From an uncultured bacterium (GTDB taxonomy: Bacteria > Vulcanimicrobiota > CADAWZ01): DNA of 33,197 bases. Positions 7,577-17,120 of the stretch are shown piece after piece. Positions within the stretch are counted from its first letter, which is position 1. Each line of letters starts with the position of its first letter. The DNA lies in NCBI GenBank assembly GCA_902790465.1, contig CADASF010000028.1, positions 1 to 33,197 on the forward strand. Reading direction: 5' to 3'. A model generated the notes under the pieces. That model was given only the letters and a program-made list of their open reading frames with translations, was not told the DNA's origin and did not search any database. A program made the translations under genes and the position numbers.

Positions 7577-9355
7577 TTACTTATGTCTTTTGTATCTTTT
7601 TTTTGAATGTTTGTCGTGTTCTTCTAAATCTTCCATTATCATTGAAATAACAATAGGCTTTCTCTGTGTCCTCTTTGAAAAGAAACTTCTTATTTCAGAT
7701 TTAATTCCATTATTCAAATCATCTAAAGTTTGTATTGAATTGTTAAAAAATATATCTGAAGCCGTATTTACTGCATCATTCATTATTTCTTCAGATTCTT
7801 TTTCATAAACTAATCCCTTTGTTGAAAAGAATGGTCCTTGTACAAACTCTCTTCTTTTCATATTCACTATTCCAGTGATAAAACAGATTCCACTCTCTGC
7901 CAAATTGAGTCTTTCTCTCAAAACAGCTCTTCCAATATCGCCAATTCCATAACCATCAACAAGAATTTCACAGAGTTTTATATAACTTAAAACTTCAACT
8001 CCATCTTGACTCAATTCTATCACAGCACCATTATCACAACATAGAATATGTTTATCATCATATCCAAGTTCTTTTGCAATTCGCATATAGCTCATTTGGT
8101 GTCTATGTTCGCCATGAATGGGCATTACATATTCTGGATTTGTCATCAAAATCAATGCTTTTAGGTCTTCTCTATTTCCATGACCGCTTGCATGTACATA
8201 TAAATTTTGTTCTCTCATCATTGGGTTTTCATAAATGACATTTGCACCAAGTCTGAAGAGTGAATTTATATTTTTGTATACAGCAGCTTCATTTCCAGGA
8301 ATTGGTGTTGCAGATATGATAACAGTATCTCCATGACCTGCTTTTACCCATTTATGTGAATCATTTGCTATTGAAGAAATTGCAGATAGCGGTTCACCTT
8401 GAGCTCCTGTTGCTATTATCAATAATTTATCTGCTGGAACTTCATCTATATCTTCCATTTTTACAAACATATTATGTGGAACTGTTATATAGTCGAGTTC
8501 TTTAGCTATTGATATTGTCGTTTCAAGACCTTTTCCCAAAATACAAATTTTTCTTTTGTGCTTCATTGCAAGAGCCATTATTCCCTTGATTCGAGGAAGT
8601 GAAGATGCAAAAGACGAGATAATAATTCTACCAGGACATTCAGCAAAAATTTTGTCAAGTGATTCATTGACTTTTGCTTCAGGTGTTGAAAAGCCTATTC
8701 TTTCAGCATTTGTACTGTCCGACATCAAAAGTTTTACTGGTTTTTCTGAAAATACATTGTAAGAACTTGAATCTTGTACTTCATCTGCAGGTCTTGCTTT
8801 AAAATCACCACTGTGGATTATTCTTCCCTGTGGTGTGTCTATTATCAAACCAAAACATTCAGAAAGACTATGTGTAACACTGTAAAATTCTATTGTAAAA
8901 TCTGGTGATTGCAATTTATCACCCGCATTTACTTCTATCAATTCTGCAGGTTCTTCAAGAACAGTATTTGCCAATTTCACTTTTACGAGTTCAAGTGTCA
9001 ATTTACTTCCATATATTGGAGCATTTATCATTCTCACAAGATATGGAATTGCTCCGATGTGGTCTTCATGTCCATGTGTCAATACAATTTTTGAAATTTT
9101 ATCTTGTTTTAGTAGCAAATATCTGATGTCAGGCATCACATAATCAATACCAGGCATGTCGTCATCTGGAAAAGTGATTCCTGAATCTATTATTACAATT
9201 TCATCATGTGATTCAAGAGCCATCATATTTTTTCCGATTTCACCCATTCCACCGAGAGGAATTATCCATATATTGCCTTTGGGAGGACCTTCTTTTATGA
9301 ATTCCTCAATTTCTGGTTCTTCATCAAAAATGCTACAAGTATAATATTTTTTCAT
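7577..9355 (-). CDS. rnj: Ribonuclease J
   Basis: A 592-residue metallo-beta-lactamase/beta-CASP ribonuclease. The catalytic zinc motif THGHEDHIG (His94, His96, Asp98, His99) follows IDSGITFPDDD. Further ligand motifs VTHSLSECFG and HSGDFKA are present. The beta-CASP region includes SDSTNAERIG, GKGLETT and ATGAQGEP, and PIHGEHRH contains the late histidine motif. About the first 25 residues are an acidic extension before the core. It acts in mRNA turnover and 5'-end maturation as endo- and 5'-3' exonuclease. It is the last gene of a minus-strand operon after dapA (20-nt gap). Bacillus subtilis has a comparable dapA-rnjB arrangement, so the neighbourhood is probably old. The start is supported by AAAGGT, which sits inside a small ACCT/AGGT dyad. 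Confidence 0.95.
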   Translation of the reverse strand: MKKYYTCSIFDEEPEIEEFIKEGPPKGNIWIIPLGGMGEIGKNMMALESHDEIVIIDSGITFPDDDMPGIDYVMPDIRYLLLKQDKISKIVLTHGHEDHIGAIPYLVRMINAPIYGSKLTLELVKVKLANTVLEEPAELIEVNAGDKLQSPDFTIEFYSVTHSLSECFGLIIDTPQGRIIHSGDFKARPADEVQDSSSYNVFSEKPVKLLMSDSTNAERIGFSTPEAKVNESLDKIFAECPGRIIISSFASSLPRIKGIMALAMKHKRKICILGKGLETTISIAKELDYITVPHNMFVKMEDIDEVPADKLLIIATGAQGEPLSAISSIANDSHKWVKAGHGDTVIISATPIPGNEAAVYKNINSLFRLGANVIYENPMMREQNLYVHASGHGNREDLKALILMTNPEYVMPIHGEHRHQMSYMRIAKELGYDDKHILCCDNGAVIELSQDGVEVLSYIKLCEILVDGYGIGDIGRAVLRERLNLAESGICFITGIVNMKRREFVQGPFFSTKGLVYEKESEEIMNDAVNTASDIFFNNSIQTLDDLNNGIKSEIRSFFSKRTQRKPIVISMIMEDLEEHDKHSKKRYKRHK

Positions 9356-9375
9356 TTTTTTACCTTTAGGTGAAA

Positions 9376-10269
9376 TTATTTTTTTAGATTTTCTATAATT
9401 TTAGCCAATTTATCTGATTGCTCTTTTGTTGCTTTTACAAGAGGCAATCTTGGAGAGCCAACATCTATTCCTCTCAATTTTAGAGCTTCTTTTACAAGAA
9501 TTGGATTTGTTGTTTCAAAAAGACCTTTGAAAAGTGGAAGCAATTTTAGATGTAATCTTCTTGCTTTTTCTACATCCCCTGATAGAAAAGAATTGATCAT
9601 ATCTTTTATTTCTGTTCCTGCAACATGTGATGCAACACTTATCACCCCTGAAGCTCCACAACACATCATAGGAAGGGTTAATGAGTCATCTCCAGAATAA
9701 ATTGTAAAATCGCTGTCATATACATTCATTGTCAAAGCAAGTGAACTCGTCTTGTCAACATTACCTACAGCATCTTTTATTGCTACAATATTTTTGTGTT
9801 GATCGAACAATTTTTTAACTGTATCATTTTCAATATTTATTCCTGTTCTTCCAGGAATGTTATACAGAATTATAGGTGTTTTTTCACATGCTTTTGCAAT
9901 TTGTGAAAAATGTTCAAAAAGACCTGATTGTGGTGGTTTATTGTAGTAAGGAGATACTAATAAAAGTCCATCTACTCCTTCCTCCACAGCTCTTTTGGAT
10001 TTTTTAATTGCATGTTCTGTATTGTTAGAGCCTGTCCCCATCATTACTGGATATTTGTTACCAAGTGATTTTTTGACTTCTCGTAATAGTTCGAACTGCT
10101 CATCTTCTGTCATAGTGGGTGATTCACCAGTAGTTCCGCAAACAAGAATAGAATCACTGCCTTCATGACAGAGCTGTAATGCCAATTCTCCACCTTTTTT
10201 GGCATCTAATTTTCCTTCTTCATCAAAAGGAGTAACCATTGCGGTTATCAATTTTCCAAAAATATTCAT
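9376..10269 (-). CDS. dapA: 4-hydroxy-tetrahydrodipicolinate synthase
   Basis: A full-length (297 residues) TIM-barrel DHDPS. The pyruvate/aldehyde-binding loop is CGTTGES (44-50), the catalytic tyrosine is Tyr136 in LYNIPGR (with Arg141), and the Schiff-base lysine is Lys165 in IVAIKDAVG. It condenses pyruvate with aspartate semialdehyde, the first committed step to diaminopimelate and lysine, in the cytosol. The DAP needed for peptidoglycan fits a walled bacterium. It lies between the NAD synthetase fusion (15-nt gap) and RNase J (20-nt gap) in one operon. AAGGGG precedes ATG 10269. A PLP aminotransferase that might act later in the same pathway is encoded in the next operon upstream. Confidence 0.95.
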   Translation of the reverse strand: MNIFGKLITAMVTPFDEEGKLDAKKGGELALQLCHEGSDSILVCGTTGESPTMTEDEQFELLREVKKSLGNKYPVMMGTGSNNTEHAIKKSKRAVEEGVDGLLLVSPYYNKPPQSGLFEHFSQIAKACEKTPIILYNIPGRTGINIENDTVKKLFDQHKNIVAIKDAVGNVDKTSSLALTMNVYDSDFTIYSGDDSLTLPMMCCGASGVISVASHVAGTEIKDMINSFLSGDVEKARRLHLKLLPLFKGLFETTNPILVKEALKLRGIDVGSPRLPLVKATKEQSDKLAKIIENLKK

Positions 10270-10284
10270 TTGTTCCCCTTTTTC

Positions 10285-11550
10285 TTATGGTTCATAAACT
10301 GGAGGAGGCACTCTTTTATGAGTTGTTGAAGCATGCATTGCCTCTATTTTAGCTTTTATTTCCTTATCTTCACATTCTCCAGTCTTCATATATTTATTTA
10401 ATTGTGGATAAGTAAAACCTATATTATCCTCATCTGTTTTTCCACAAAGCCCATCAGAAGGTGCTTTTCTTGTGAATTTTTCAGGAAGTCCTAAATACTC
10501 TCCTATTGCAATGACTTCTTCTGTGTTTAGATTTCCTATTGGATTGATATCAAATGCTCCATCTCCCCACTTTGTGAAATAGCCTATATATTTTTCACTT
10601 GCATTTCCTGTTCCACAAACTAAATATCCATTTTCTTGGGCTATTGCATAAAGAACAGTCATTCTGATTCTAGGAGGAATATTTGTCTTTGTCTTAGCTC
10701 CTAATTCAGTATCCACTCCTTCGAGCAACCCCTTATATGCTTTTTCTATATTTACCGTTTTATTTGGAATTTGTAAAAATTCGCAGAGGTCTTTGCTATC
10801 TTGAATATCAGATTGAACACCATTGGGCATTAGAATTCCGAGAACATTTTCTTTTCCAACGCTTTTTGACAATAATGTTGCGACAACAGAACTGTCTTTA
10901 CCGCCAGATATTCCGACAACAAATCCCTTTGTTTTTGTTGTCTCTTTTATGTTTCTAATCCACTTGATTATTTCTTCTGTTTTTTCAGCTGTTGATTTTA
11001 TTTTCTCTTTTTTTCTGATTGTAAAATCAACATGTAGTGATTTCATAACATCAAGTGCTTTTTGGTGCATTTCAGGTGTAGTACCTGCACAACATTCTGG
11101 ATCAACTAAGATTGGAACTTCAGGAAAATGTGCTTTTAATATTGCAATATTGCTTATTACACATATATCAGTTACAAGTCCACATATCTCTATTGAAGTT
11201 ATATTTGATACAACTGATTTTATAACATAAGGCAAATCTACAGATCCAAAAGATTTTTTCAATATCTTGTGGCATTTTTGATTTGAATTTACTATTTTTT
11301 CAAAGTCTCCATAGAGTTCATGCCCCTTTGTCCCTTCGATACAATGTTCGACTGGAAGATGTTTACCTTCATTTGTGCTAAGGTAATTTTTTTGATGTGT
11401 GTCATAAGTAAAAAATATGTGTTCGTTTCTTTCTATATAACCCTTTATTTTTTTATCGACATTTTTTGCCACATTCAAGGCTTCTTTAGATGAAAGAACA
11501 CCTGTTACAAAGTCATTTTGGCAATCTATTACAACAAGTACACCACTCAT
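10285..11550 (-). CDS. nadE: Nicotinamidase-like hydrolase fused to ammonia-dependent NAD synthetase
   Basis: A 421-residue two-domain fusion. Residues 1-180 are an isochorismatase/nicotinamidase domain: catalytic Asp9 (VVIDCQNDF), metal ligands Asp50, His52 and His69 (TYDTHQ, VEHC), a lysine at 98 or 99, and nucleophile Cys130 in GLVTDICV. Residues 185-421 are a NadE domain without the glutaminase of the longer form: P-loop SGGKDS (215-220), GTGNASEKYIGYFTKWGD, and KAPSDGLCGKTDEDN. The metal triad favours nicotinamidase over other cysteine hydrolases. Nicotinamidase releases nicotinate and ammonia; NadE uses ammonia to amidate nicotinate adenine dinucleotide, so the fusion joins the first and last steps of NAD salvage. 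It is first in the operon with dapA and rnj. GGAGG lies 14 nt before ATG 11550, a long spacing. Confidence 0.9.
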   Translation of the reverse strand: MSGVLVVIDCQNDFVTGVLSSKEALNVAKNVDKKIKGYIERNEHIFFTYDTHQKNYLSTNEGKHLPVEHCIEGTKGHELYGDFEKIVNSNQKCHKILKKSFGSVDLPYVIKSVVSNITSIEICGLVTDICVISNIAILKAHFPEVPILVDPECCAGTTPEMHQKALDVMKSLHVDFTIRKKEKIKSTAEKTEEIIKWIRNIKETTKTKGFVVGISGGKDSSVVATLLSKSVGKENVLGILMPNGVQSDIQDSKDLCEFLQIPNKTVNIEKAYKGLLEGVDTELGAKTKTNIPPRIRMTVLYAIAQENGYLVCGTGNASEKYIGYFTKWGDGAFDINPIGNLNTEEVIAIGEYLGLPEKFTRKAPSDGLCGKTDEDNIGFTYPQLNKYMKTGECEDKEIKAKIEAMHASTTHKRVPPPVYEP

Positions 11551-11617
11551 TTTTTTGTTTTTTACCTCCGACTTATTTTTGAAATTATATTATATACCAT
11601 TTTTCAAATAAAGTAAA

Positions 11618-11652
11618 TAACGGCGAATTCAAATTTATGAAATTCGCCGTTA
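11618..11652 (-). terminator. Terminator after the MFS transporter gene
   Basis: TAACGGCGAATT (11618-11629) pairs with AATTCGCCGTTA (11641-11652) around an 11-nt loop, starting 9 nt after the transporter stop codon on the minus strand. The tail is T-rich rather than a pure U-run. It separates the aminotransferase-MFS unit from the nadE-dapA-rnj unit. Confidence 0.65.
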
Positions 11653-11661
11653 TAATTTTTG

Positions 11662-13011
11662 TTATTTTTCTTCTACTGATTCATGACTTATTGCTTTTTT
11701 CTTTAATGTTGGACAAATTCCAGCGGCTATAAGTAGCAGAACTCCGCCAAATCCTACAGCATATGCTTGGTTGCCGTTTAACATTCCCATTATTACTGCA
11801 GAAAGACCAAGAGAAACGAGTATTTCAGGAATTACTATAAACATATTAAATATTCCCATATATATTCCATATTTCTCTTTTGGAATTTGATCTGAAAGGA
11901 TTATATATGGAAGAGATGTTATTGCCGCCCAACCAATACCTGCAAGTATCATTGGAATATAAAGAATCTGGTGATGTCCAACACCTATAAATGGAATTGC
12001 CAAAAATCCAAGTCCACAACCGATAAGGCTCATAGCATGTGTATTTACAATTCCCATTTTCTTTGTCAACCATGGTATCATTAGAGCAAATAATGGGGTG
12101 GCAAATCCTTTTATCATCATTGTGTGAGCTCCAAATCTTATTCCTTCTTGATAAAGTTCAGAATTTGGATCAGCTGCTCCAAAAACATATCTTGCAACTG
12201 CTACAGAATAGAAAATCCAAAAACAATATAATCCCATCCAAGTAAAAAACTGTACCCATGCGAGTTTTTTCATGACATCAGGCATTTTTGTAAAGCATTC
12301 TGTTGTCTCTTTGAACCATTTTTTTAGAGATTCGATAGGTGTTAAACTGTTTTTTTGTTCCTCTAATTGCTTTTCATCTGGTGGATATTCATCTGTTGTT
12401 ACAACAGTATAAATTATTGATAAAATATATATAATCGCACATATATAGAATGAGGCATGCATTGATGTTGGACAATATTTTTGCATCCATGGCATCTGTT
12501 TTACCCAATCTAGAGAGGCTATAAAATTACCCAAGATCGTTCCAAGTCCGATCATCAATGTCTGCATTGCAAAACCATTTGATCTCTGTTTTTCATTTGT
12601 CTTATCTGCAACAAAAGCTCTGAATGGTTCCATGCTTATATTCAGTGAGGCATCGAGAACCCAAAGAAGACCTGCAGCCATCCAAAGTGAAGATGAATTT
12701 GGCATTAAAAATAGTGCGATAGTCGCCAATATAGCTCCTATCATAAAATATGGTCTTCTCCTCATTTTCAGAGGACTTATCCAAGTTCTGTCACTCATAT
12801 ATCCAATGATAGGCTGTACTATAAGACCTGTCATTGGAGCTGCAAGCCACAACATAGGAATTGTTGAAGGGTCTGCCCCAAGTTGCTCATAAATTGAACT
12901 CATTCTTGCAAATTGAATTTCAAATCCATGCTGAATTCCAAAGAATCCAACACTCATATTCAATATTTGCCAAGGACTTAGATCAGGTTTATCTTTTTCT
13001 AATTTTTCCAT
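11662..13011 (-). CDS. MFS sugar-type transporter (GPH/sucrose-maltose transporter-like)
   Basis: A 449-residue integral membrane protein of 12 predicted segments. The opening [19 protein letters not shown], the segment [22 protein letters not shown] with the MFS loop 2-3 motif, [10 protein letters not shown], and [15 protein letters not shown] are the pattern of MFS transporters related to sucrose/maltose permeases of anaerobes. It would sit in the inner membrane and probably import a disaccharide with a cation; the substrate cannot be read from sequence. It follows the aminotransferase gene by 13 nt in one transcript, although no metabolic link is obvious. The SD is weak (AAGAG), so translation may depend on coupling to the upstream gene. 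Confidence 0.85.
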   Translation of the reverse strand: MEKLEKDKPDLSPWQILNMSVGFFGIQHGFEIQFARMSSIYEQLGADPSTIPMLWLAAPMTGLIVQPIIGYMSDRTWISPLKMRRRPYFMIGAILATIALFLMPNSSSLWMAAGLLWVLDASLNISMEPFRAFVADKTNEKQRSNGFAMQTLMIGLGTILGNFIASLDWVKQMPWMQKYCPTSMHASFYICAIIYILSIIYTVVTTDEYPPDEKQLEEQKNSLTPIESLKKWFKETTECFTKMPDVMKKLAWVQFFTWMGLYCFWIFYSVAVARYVFGAADPNSELYQEGIRFGAHTMMIKGFATPLFALMIPWLTKKMGIVNTHAMSLIGCGLGFLAIPFIGVGHHQILYIPMILAGIGWAAITSLPYIILSDQIPKEKYGIYMGIFNMFIVIPEILVSLGLSAVIMGMLNGNQAYAVGFGGVLLLIAAGICPTLKKKAISHESVEEK

Positions 13012-13024
13012 TTTTGCTACACTC

Positions 13025-14215
13025 TTACTTTAAACTTTTGATTGCTTTTATTATTTTTTCAGCAGCTTCCGCTGTATCTTCTTCTGTTGGAACAAGAGCA
13101 AACCTCACAAACCCTTCACCAGCATTGTTGCCATTTTCATCAGTAATAGCAAGAGCAGGTCCAGGTGTTACAACTATTGCATATTCCTCTTCAAGAAGTT
13201 TTTCTGCAAATTCTACAGATTTAATACCTTCAGGAATTCTCTGCCATATATAGAATGTACCCTCAGCATATCCTTTTGGCAATCCAGCTTTTTGTGTAGC
13301 GTCCATGATCAATTTTCTTTTTCTGTCATATTCGGCTCTCATCTCTTTTACATGCTCCTCATCTTCATAGGCCTTTGCTGCGGCATATTGAACAAAATTA
13401 GCACAGCCAGAGTCCATGTTCTCTTTTGCAGATAGGAAAATTTTTATAATGTCTGGATCGCCTGCCATAAATCCAACTCTCCAACCAGTCATGTTACTTC
13501 TTTTAGAGAGACTTTGGAATACTATTACTCCATCTTTTGCAAAATTCAAGGCTGATTTTGGTTTTTCATTTGTGTACATTTCACTATAACATTCATCAGA
13601 AGCCAAGATTATACCATATTTTTTGCAGAATTCTATTGCATCTCTATAAAAGCTGTCTGGAGCCAATGCTGTTGTTGGATTATTTGGATAATTTATCCAC
13701 ATAATCGAAGCCTTTTTTGCGATTTCTTCAGGAATTGCAGAAAGATCGGGCAAGAATTTATTTTTTTCGAGAAGTGGCATGAGGTGTACTTTTTTATTTG
13801 CAGCCAATGCTCCACTATTATATGGAGGATAGCCTGGTGTTGGAACAAGTACATATTCGCCTTTTATTGAATTTGGAAAAGCAAATACAGCTTCTTTTGC
13901 CCCAAGAGATGTAAAAACTTCTGTATCAGGATTTAAATCGACATCAAATCTCGATTTCATCCATTTGACAACAGCTGATTTAAACTCTGGAAGCCCACTG
14001 TTTTCAGGATATCCTGCTCTTTGATTTTTTTTCATTCCCTCTGTTGCAGATTCGAGTATAAAATCAGGAGTTGGAGCAGTCGGATCACCTATGGAGAAAT
14101 CAATTACTTTTATTCCCTTTGCTTTTAGAGCTTTCTTCTTTTCTCTAAGACTTACAAAAGGATATCTTGGCAATTTTGAAAGCCATTCGGCTGAAGTTAT
14201 TTTTTCGTTTAACAT
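13025..14215 (-). CDS. Class I/II PLP aminotransferase, possibly acting on diaminopimelate intermediates
   Basis: A complete 396-residue fold-type I aminotransferase. Features include IDFSIGDPTAPTPDFI near the N-terminus, INYPNNPTT (substrate/PLP loop), ASDECYSEMY (Asp and Tyr contacts), the PLP lysine in SLSKRSNMTGWRVGF, and the C-terminal arginine in EGFVRFALV. The IGDPTxPTP opening resembles succinyldiaminopimelate aminotransferases (DapC) and related LL-DAP aminotransferases, and dapA is in the next operon. An alanine- or aspartate-aminotransferase role cannot be excluded. AAAGG precedes ATG 14215. It is first gene of a two-gene unit with the MFS transporter. Confidence 0.85.
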   Translation of the reverse strand: MLNEKITSAEWLSKLPRYPFVSLREKKKALKAKGIKVIDFSIGDPTAPTPDFILESATEGMKKNQRAGYPENSGLPEFKSAVVKWMKSRFDVDLNPDTEVFTSLGAKEAVFAFPNSIKGEYVLVPTPGYPPYNSGALAANKKVHLMPLLEKNKFLPDLSAIPEEIAKKASIMWINYPNNPTTALAPDSFYRDAIEFCKKYGIILASDECYSEMYTNEKPKSALNFAKDGVIVFQSLSKRSNMTGWRVGFMAGDPDIIKIFLSAKENMDSGCANFVQYAAAKAYEDEEHVKEMRAEYDRKRKLIMDATQKAGLPKGYAEGTFYIWQRIPEGIKSVEFAEKLLEEEYAIVVTPGPALAITDENGNNAGEGFVRFALVPTEEDTAEAAEKIIKAIKSLK

Positions 14216-14287
14216 TTTTTTAACCTTTCTTATTGTTATTAATTTGAAAATTCTTTTTTTCTTTTTTTAAACCTTCAAATATAATTC

Positions 14288-14317
14288 TTGACAAATTAAA
14301 ATCTTAAAATATATAAT
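14288..14317 (+). promoter_or_regulatory. Sigma-70 promoter of the GNAT gene
   Basis: A perfect TTGACA (14288-14293) and a perfect TATAAT (14312-14317) with an 18-bp spacer lie in the divergent gap between the aminotransferase and acetyltransferase genes. Transcription would start near 14324, about 33 nt before the GTG start codon. Confidence 0.75.
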
Positions 14318-14356
14318 ATAAAAAATTATTAGCTATTGTTTTTTGAGGAGTTTTAA

Positions 14357-14839
14357 GTGAATATAATAATTAGAAGAGCTGAAACAAAAGATATAAAAAG
14401 AATGGCTCAATTAGCAGCTTTATGTATTGAAGATAGTATTCCACCTACAAGAGAAGTTTCTCTTAAAAATTTAAAACAAGCTCGAATTATTGATATAGAG
14501 ACTTCCCTCGCTAAAATCATTAATTTAAGTCATATTGGTATTTATCTTGCCGAAGACGAAAAAGGTAATCTATTGGGTCATTTAATGGGATATGTTGGAG
14601 ATATAGAAAGTGTTACAGGTGAACCACAAGGTTGGATATTTGATTTATCTGTAGACCCAAAATATAGACGACGTGGTATCGCAAGAAGACTTGTTGAAAA
14701 ATTCACTGAATTTGTAAAAAAAGCTGGTTATAAATTTATAGGTCTTCTTGTAACATCAAGCAATAAAGCAGCAGTTGCACTTTATGAAAATTTAGGTTTT
14801 GTTGAAGAAAGAAAACGAATGGCAAAAAGACTTTTTTAA
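14357..14839 (+). CDS. GNAT family N-acetyltransferase (RimI-like)
   Basis: A 160-residue single-domain GNAT protein. The acetyl-CoA pyrophosphate loop is in DPKYRRRGIARRLVE (the R/Q-x-x-G-x-G/A motif), preceded by the strand GWIFDLSVD and followed by VTSSNKAAVALYENLGFVE, typical of RimI-like acetyltransferases. The start is GTG 14357, chosen because GAGGAG stands 6 nt upstream. The acceptor is unknown: protein N-terminus, small amine or amino acid. It has its own consensus promoter. The PilT-like gene follows after 100 nt with no clear terminator between, so partial readthrough is possible. Confidence 0.85.
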   Translation: MNIIIRRAETKDIKRMAQLAALCIEDSIPPTREVSLKNLKQARIIDIETSLAKIINLSHIGIYLAEDEKGNLLGHLMGYVGDIESVTGEPQGWIFDLSVDPKYRRRGIARRLVEKFTEFVKKAGYKFIGLLVTSSNKAAVALYENLGFVEERKRMAKRLF

Positions 14840-14939
14840 AAAGGTTTTTTTATAGAAATAAAGAATTGACTTTATAATATACAAAGAACGATTTTATTTG
14901 TGATTTTTTTTGTACTTTTCTGGAAGGATGTTTTTTTTG

Positions 14940-17120
14940 ATGGATAACATAGGAGTTTTAGAAGAACGACTAAATGAGCTTGGCTCTAAGATTAGTACGG
15001 CTATAATTGAAACAAAAGAGCTTGAGTCTAAAGTTAAATCTGCTGAAAATGCAAGTCGCAAAATGGAAGAGATTTCAGCTGTGATTACAGCTAAACTTGA
15101 TGATATGTCCATTTTGTACAATCAGTCAGATGTATGCACTCAGCGACTTGAAAAAGTTGAAGTTAAACTTCAGCAAGCTACTTTTTTGTCTAAAATAGAC
15201 GATTTAAAAGTTTTAGTTGAAGCTACAAATAAAAAAGTAGATACCCTTATGGGAGTCAAAAGAGAAATAGATACTCTTTATGAAACGATAAGTGGCTTTA
15301 CTGAAGAAATGGGAGATATAAGAGACAACATATCTTCTGTTTCAGAAGATTTATCTTCTTTTGAGAAGAAAGCTGATTCTAAAATAAATTCAATCGCTGA
15401 ATCAGTCAAACAAGCTTCACCAGTTTCTACTGGAGCTTCCGAGGGAACAGCTACTGAAGTTTCTCCAGAAATTGCAGGTAATATAAAAGAACTCGAATCT
15501 AAACTTTCATCATTTACTTCTGCTTTTGATGAAATAAAGAAAGAGCTTGGAGTAAAGTTTAAAAATATAGATGAAAAAGCAGTTGCAAGAGATATTGTAA
15601 TAAAGTCTTTCCAAAAGAGTTTAGAAACATTTAAAACGGAATTTGTATCATTAAAACAAGAAGTCAGCAATGGTGCCAGTTCTTCTGGAGCACCTAATGT
15701 TGTTGACAATTCAGAAAAAATTGCAGGAATTGAATCAAAATTAGCTGATTTGACAACTAAATTAGAAAAAGGCGAATTTGCTTCATCAACAGCACCAGCT
15801 TCTCCAGCTCCAATTCCAGACGAAATAAATTCTAAAATAAACAATTTTGAGAAAAATATTGCTGATTTATCATCAAAGATAAGTGTTTTAGAATCTCGTC
15901 CACAAGCAAATCCACAGGTTGTAGCTACACAGCCTTCATCTTCTGCTGATTATGATGCTGAATTAATAGAATCATTTGAAAATCCAAAATCAGAGCCAGG
16001 TCTTGGTTTCCAATTAAATGATCTTTTACAGGTCATGATTAAACATCAGGCTTCTGATTTACATTTAAAAGATGGTGCTCCTCCTACAGTAAGACTTGAA
16101 GGTGAATTGATTCCAATTGGAAGTGAAATTCTATCAGATGTAAATTGTAAATACTTAGTTATGTCAGGAGTTCCAAAACACCTGAGAAGAAAAATAATAA
16201 AAGATAAAGAGCTTGATTTTGCATACTCAATTCCAGAGGCAAGATTTAGAGTTCATGTCTTTATGCAAAAGGGAACAGTAAGTGCTTCATATAGAATGAT
16301 AAAGACTGTTATTCCTTCTATTGAAACACTTCATCTTCCAACATCACTTAAAAATCTTTCAAATTTGAATTCTGGTCTTATACTTGTTACAGGTTCAGCA
16401 GGAGCAGGCAAGACAGTTACATTGACTTCAATGATTGACTACATGAATACAAATAGGAAGTTACACATTGTAACTATTGAAGACCCTATCGAATATATAC
16501 ATACAGATAAATTAAGTCTTGTAACCCAAAGAGAAATTGGCAATGATACACTCTCATATTTAAGTGCTATAAAGTCATCTTTGAGAGAAGATCCAAATGT
16601 CATAATGATCGGCGAATTGACAGATGCAGAAACACTCATGACAGCAATGACTGCAGCAGAAAATGGTCATCTTGTTTTGAGTAGTCTATATACTCCAAAT
16701 GCAATACAGACTATAACAAGATTAATTGACATGATCCCAGAAGAGAGAAAGAATCAGTATAGATCTATGTTATCTTCAACTCTCAAAGCTGTAATCTCTC
16801 AAAAACTTATACCAAGAGCTGATGGTGATGGTAGAATTCCTGCTTGTGAAGTTCTTATAGTAAATCAAGCTATATCAAAATTGATTTCAGCAGGTAAATT
16901 TGATGACATATATCCTCTCATAGTCGAAGGCAAAGGTGAGGGAATGATGACATTCTCTCAATCTCTAAATGAACTATGCGATTCTGGAATTATTTCAAAA
17001 GATGAATTATATTTACATACTGAAAATAGCGAAGAAGTTACAGTAGTTCAGGAAGGCGGAGAAGGTAATAATGCCCCAGCTTCTGCTATTCAAGACGATG
17101 TAATGATGAGTTGGTTATAA
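14940..17120 (+). CDS. pilT: Coiled-coil / PilT-type retraction ATPase fusion
   Basis: A 726-residue protein, about twice the length of ordinary PilT. Residues 1-345 are coiled coil rich in Glu, Lys and Ser with low-complexity linkers. Residues 355 to about 690 form a PilT/GspE-family ATPase, with LNDLLQVMIKHQASDLHL at its N-terminal domain. Walker A is GSAGAGKT (485-492), the Asp-box region VTIEDPIEYI, Walker B IGELTDAET (557-565, catalytic Glu kept), and the His box GHLVLSSLYT (576-585). Canonical PilT has GEMRDxET and TLHT, so an Arg and a His are replaced. It probably drives type IV pilus retraction or a related motor at the inner membrane, with the coiled coil recruiting it. ATG 14940 is chosen as start (GGAAGG upstream); ATG 14928 would add four residues. 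Confidence 0.85.
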   Translation: MDNIGVLEERLNELGSKISTAIIETKELESKVKSAENASRKMEEISAVITAKLDDMSILYNQSDVCTQRLEKVEVKLQQATFLSKIDDLKVLVEATNKKVDTLMGVKREIDTLYETISGFTEEMGDIRDNISSVSEDLSSFEKKADSKINSIAESVKQASPVSTGASEGTATEVSPEIAGNIKELESKLSSFTSAFDEIKKELGVKFKNIDEKAVARDIVIKSFQKSLETFKTEFVSLKQEVSNGASSSGAPNVVDNSEKIAGIESKLADLTTKLEKGEFASSTAPASPAPIPDEINSKINNFEKNIADLSSKISVLESRPQANPQVVATQPSSSADYDAELIESFENPKSEPGLGFQLNDLLQVMIKHQASDLHLKDGAPPTVRLEGELIPIGSEILSDVNCKYLVMSGVPKHLRRKIIKDKELDFAYSIPEARFRVHVFMQKGTVSASYRMIKTVIPSIETLHLPTSLKNLSNLNSGLILVTGSAGAGKTVTLTSMIDYMNTNRKLHIVTIEDPIEYIHTDKLSLVTQREIGNDTLSYLSAIKSSLREDPNVIMIGELTDAETLMTAMTAAENGHLVLSSLYTPNAIQTITRLIDMIPEERKNQYRSMLSSTLKAVISQKLIPRADGDGRIPACEVLIVNQAISKLISAGKFDDIYPLIVEGKGEGMMTFSQSLNELCDSGIISKDELYLHTENSEEVTVVQEGGEGNNAPASAIQDDVMMSWL

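Noticed and set aside
11580-11617. Promoter for the nadE-dapA-rnj operon
   Set aside because: Overlapping TATAAT-like boxes are present on the minus strand, but no convincing -35 box sits at the right distance, so no site is claimed.
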